From positions 351,412-415,411 of the forward strand of contig NZ_AWGF01000002.1 of the NCBI RefSeq assembly GCF_000495855.1: a stretch of DNA of 64,000 nt, in the 5' to 3' direction. Source of the DNA: Asticcacaulis sp. YBE204. Its GTDB lineage: Bacteria; Pseudomonadota; Alphaproteobacteria; Caulobacterales; Caulobacteraceae. The first letter of the stretch is position 1. Every line of letters begins with the position of its first letter. A program made the translations under genes and the position numbers. Below are positions 62,893-64,000 of the stretch, piece after piece. Under the pieces are notes generated by a model, which was not told the DNA's origin, ran no database searches, and saw nothing but the letters and a program-made list of their open reading frames with translations.

Positions 62893-63150
62893 CTAGTTGC
62901 CCAGTGCCATATAGTCGTAGACATTGGCCGGGCGGGTCACCACGATCGAGATCTTCTCTTCGAAAATCTGGATTTCGCCGCGCGCCACGGGGTGGTTGTT
63001 GGCCAGAATCCACACCTCGTCATGCTCACGCGCGTCGAGCGGAATCACCGCGCCGCGGCCCATGCGCAGCAATTGCTGCATCGGCAGGACCGAACGCCCC
63101 AGAAGCACCGAGATTTCTACCGGTACGGAATTGACCTGATTGGCTGACAC
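62893..63150 (-). CDS. fliN: FliN-like flagellar motor switch protein (SpoA domain)
   Basis: 85-residue protein consisting of a SpoA/FliN domain: PVEISVLLGRSVLPMQQLLR, MGRGAVIPLDAREHDEVWIL and NNHPVARGEIQIFEEKISIV. FliN lies in the C-ring at the base of the flagellar motor and helps set rotation direction. It starts at GTG. It stands alone here, without fliM, fliG or the rest of the switch operon, and may be a second FliN-type paralogue. It is divergent from lipB. Confidence 0.88.
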   Translation of the reverse strand: MSANQVNSVPVEISVLLGRSVLPMQQLLRMGRGAVIPLDAREHDEVWILANNHPVARGEIQIFEEKISIVVTRPANVYDYMALGN

Positions 63151-63220
63151 GCTCGACTAAAGCCCCTAAACTCACCATATAGGGCTATGAAACACCCTTA
63201 TCGCTTCAAAATGACCAAAC

Positions 63221-63949
63221 ATGCTTAACGACACCCTAAATGCGGACGCCCTCCCCGACTTTTTCTTGCGCGACCCGGAACGTGGCCTGCCCGAATGGCG
63301 CGTCGAGGCGGCTCCCGTCGCCTATCCGGACGCGGTGGCCTTCATGGAACAGCGCGTCGAGGCCATCCAAAAAGGCGAAGCGCCGGAACTGATCTGGCTC
63401 CTCGAGCATCCGCCGCTCTATACGGCGGGCGTGTCGGCCAAGCGCGAAGATCTGCTGACGCCCGACCGGTTCGAGGTGTTCGACAGCGCACGCGGTGGGC
63501 AATTCACCTATCACGGGCCGGGCCAGCGCGTGATCTATGTGATGCTGGACCTCAACCGCCGCACCAAGGACATCCGGGCGTTTGTGAAAGCGCTGGAAAC
63601 CTGGGTCATCGACACCCTGTGGCGGTTCAATGTCGAAGGCCATATCCGCGACGGCCGCGTCGGCGTGTGGGTCGAGCGCCGCGACCGGGGGGTATCCCCA
63701 CCGCCGGAAGACAAGATCGCGGCCATCGGCATCAAGCTGCGTCGCTGGGTCAGCTTCCACGGCATTAGCCTGAACGTCGAGCCGGACCTGTCGCATTTTA
63801 CCGGCATCGTGCCGTGCGGCATTTCCGAACACGGCGTGACCAGCCTAGTCGATCTGGGGCTGCCGGTGACGATGGACGAAGCGGACTATGCTCTGCGCGC
63901 CAGTTTCATGGACATTTTCGGGCCGGTCGAGGGTGTGGCAAGCGTCTAG
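63221..63949 (+). CDS. lipB: Octanoyltransferase LipB
   Basis: 242-residue enzyme moving the octanoyl group from ACP to lipoyl domains of 2-oxoacid dehydrogenases and the glycine cleavage system. [20 protein letters not shown] and [19 protein letters not shown] carry the RGG(x)THGPGQ-type signature; Lys172 and Cys199 (GIVPCGIS) are the expected catalytic pair. Length is normal. Weak ribosome site at the ATG. Confidence 0.95.
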   Translation: MLNDTLNADALPDFFLRDPERGLPEWRVEAAPVAYPDAVAFMEQRVEAIQKGEAPELIWLLEHPPLYTAGVSAKREDLLTPDRFEVFDSARGGQFTYHGPGQRVIYVMLDLNRRTKDIRAFVKALETWVIDTLWRFNVEGHIRDGRVGVWVERRDRGVSPPPEDKIAAIGIKLRRWVSFHGISLNVEPDLSHFTGIVPCGISEHGVTSLVDLGLPVTMDEADYALRASFMDIFGPVEGVASV

Positions 63950-64000
63950 ATCAGGCCTTGTTCGCCCGACGTCTCGACAAACCGGGTGGCGCTTCCGTAA

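Noticed and set aside
63946..64000. C-terminal end of a minus-strand gene at the right edge
   Set aside because: Two frames are open across the 50 bases and neither gives a recognisable family, so I could not support a call.

Overview
The window is chromosomal DNA of an alphaproteobacterium, most likely a member of Caulobacteraceae and quite possibly Asticcacaulis. This is inferred from gene content: two large TonB-dependent receptors, a helicase/S4/FdxA/CarD block, a CobS-CobT-rpmB-BolA-DnaJ block, a phasin, an alphaproteobacterial GAAC-N7-GAAC LexA box, and above all an SpmX-like polar muramidase with a very long charged middle region. Most of the window is ordinary core genome at roughly 60% GC. 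There is one intact insertion sequence, no CRISPR array and no prophage.

Layout. Positions 1-3309: a symporter-sensor hybrid histidine kinase running off the left edge. Positions 3418-9024: a TonB-dependent receptor divergent from a secreted S9 peptidase. Positions 9098-14185: an EmrAB-type tripartite efflux operon (outer membrane lipoprotein, fusion protein, MFS pump) with a divergent TetR regulator and two identical operator copies. Positions 14368-16240: phasin, MOSC protein, a frameshifted endonuclease III-like gene behind a LexA box, and tRNA-Arg(CCT). Positions 16633-23606: Suv3-like helicase, ParDE toxin-antitoxin, Ca/H exchanger, S4 protein, ferredoxin FdxA, TRIC-like channel and CarD. 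Positions 23662-26911: catalase HPII, a small unknown gene and ribosomal protein L28. Positions 27025-32842: phytase-like esterase, CobT, CobS, a GFA-family protein, a J-domain protein and BolA. Positions 32895-37297: two paralogous small secreted proteins flanking a carboxylesterase, a DMT exporter and an IS5/IS427-type element, followed by an M50 protease.

Positions 37368-40819: a fatty acid beta-oxidation operon. Positions 41067-43775: a galactonate (De Ley-Doudoroff) catabolic set of lactonase, KDGal kinase and KDPGal aldolase. Positions 43874-48656: SPOR lipoprotein, PanC, a glycerophosphodiesterase, a MarR regulator and an ABC-F ATPase. Positions 48838-53976: a 1223-residue TonB-dependent receptor with LacI-like and CRP-like sites upstream, then a LysR regulator. 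Positions 54278-56710: DUF1489 and a cNMP-domain patatin phospholipase. Positions 56902-61430: SpmX-like muramidase with a candidate sigma-54 promoter, MgtE and tRNA-Leu(GAG). Positions 61519-63949: a TetA-like MFS transporter, a stand-alone FliN-like protein and LipB.

Two families of dispersed palindromic repeats punctuate intergenic regions. One is a paired CTCCCC/GGGGAG unit (six loci). The other has a core resembling CGAAAACCG...CACTTTTCG (five loci), and three of its copies begin at, or within one base of, the stop codon of a gene. The best leads are the SpmX-like gene with its sigma-54 element, the SOS-boxed frameshifted endonuclease III beside a tRNA, the IS inserted inside a stop codon, and the stop-codon-abutting repeats.
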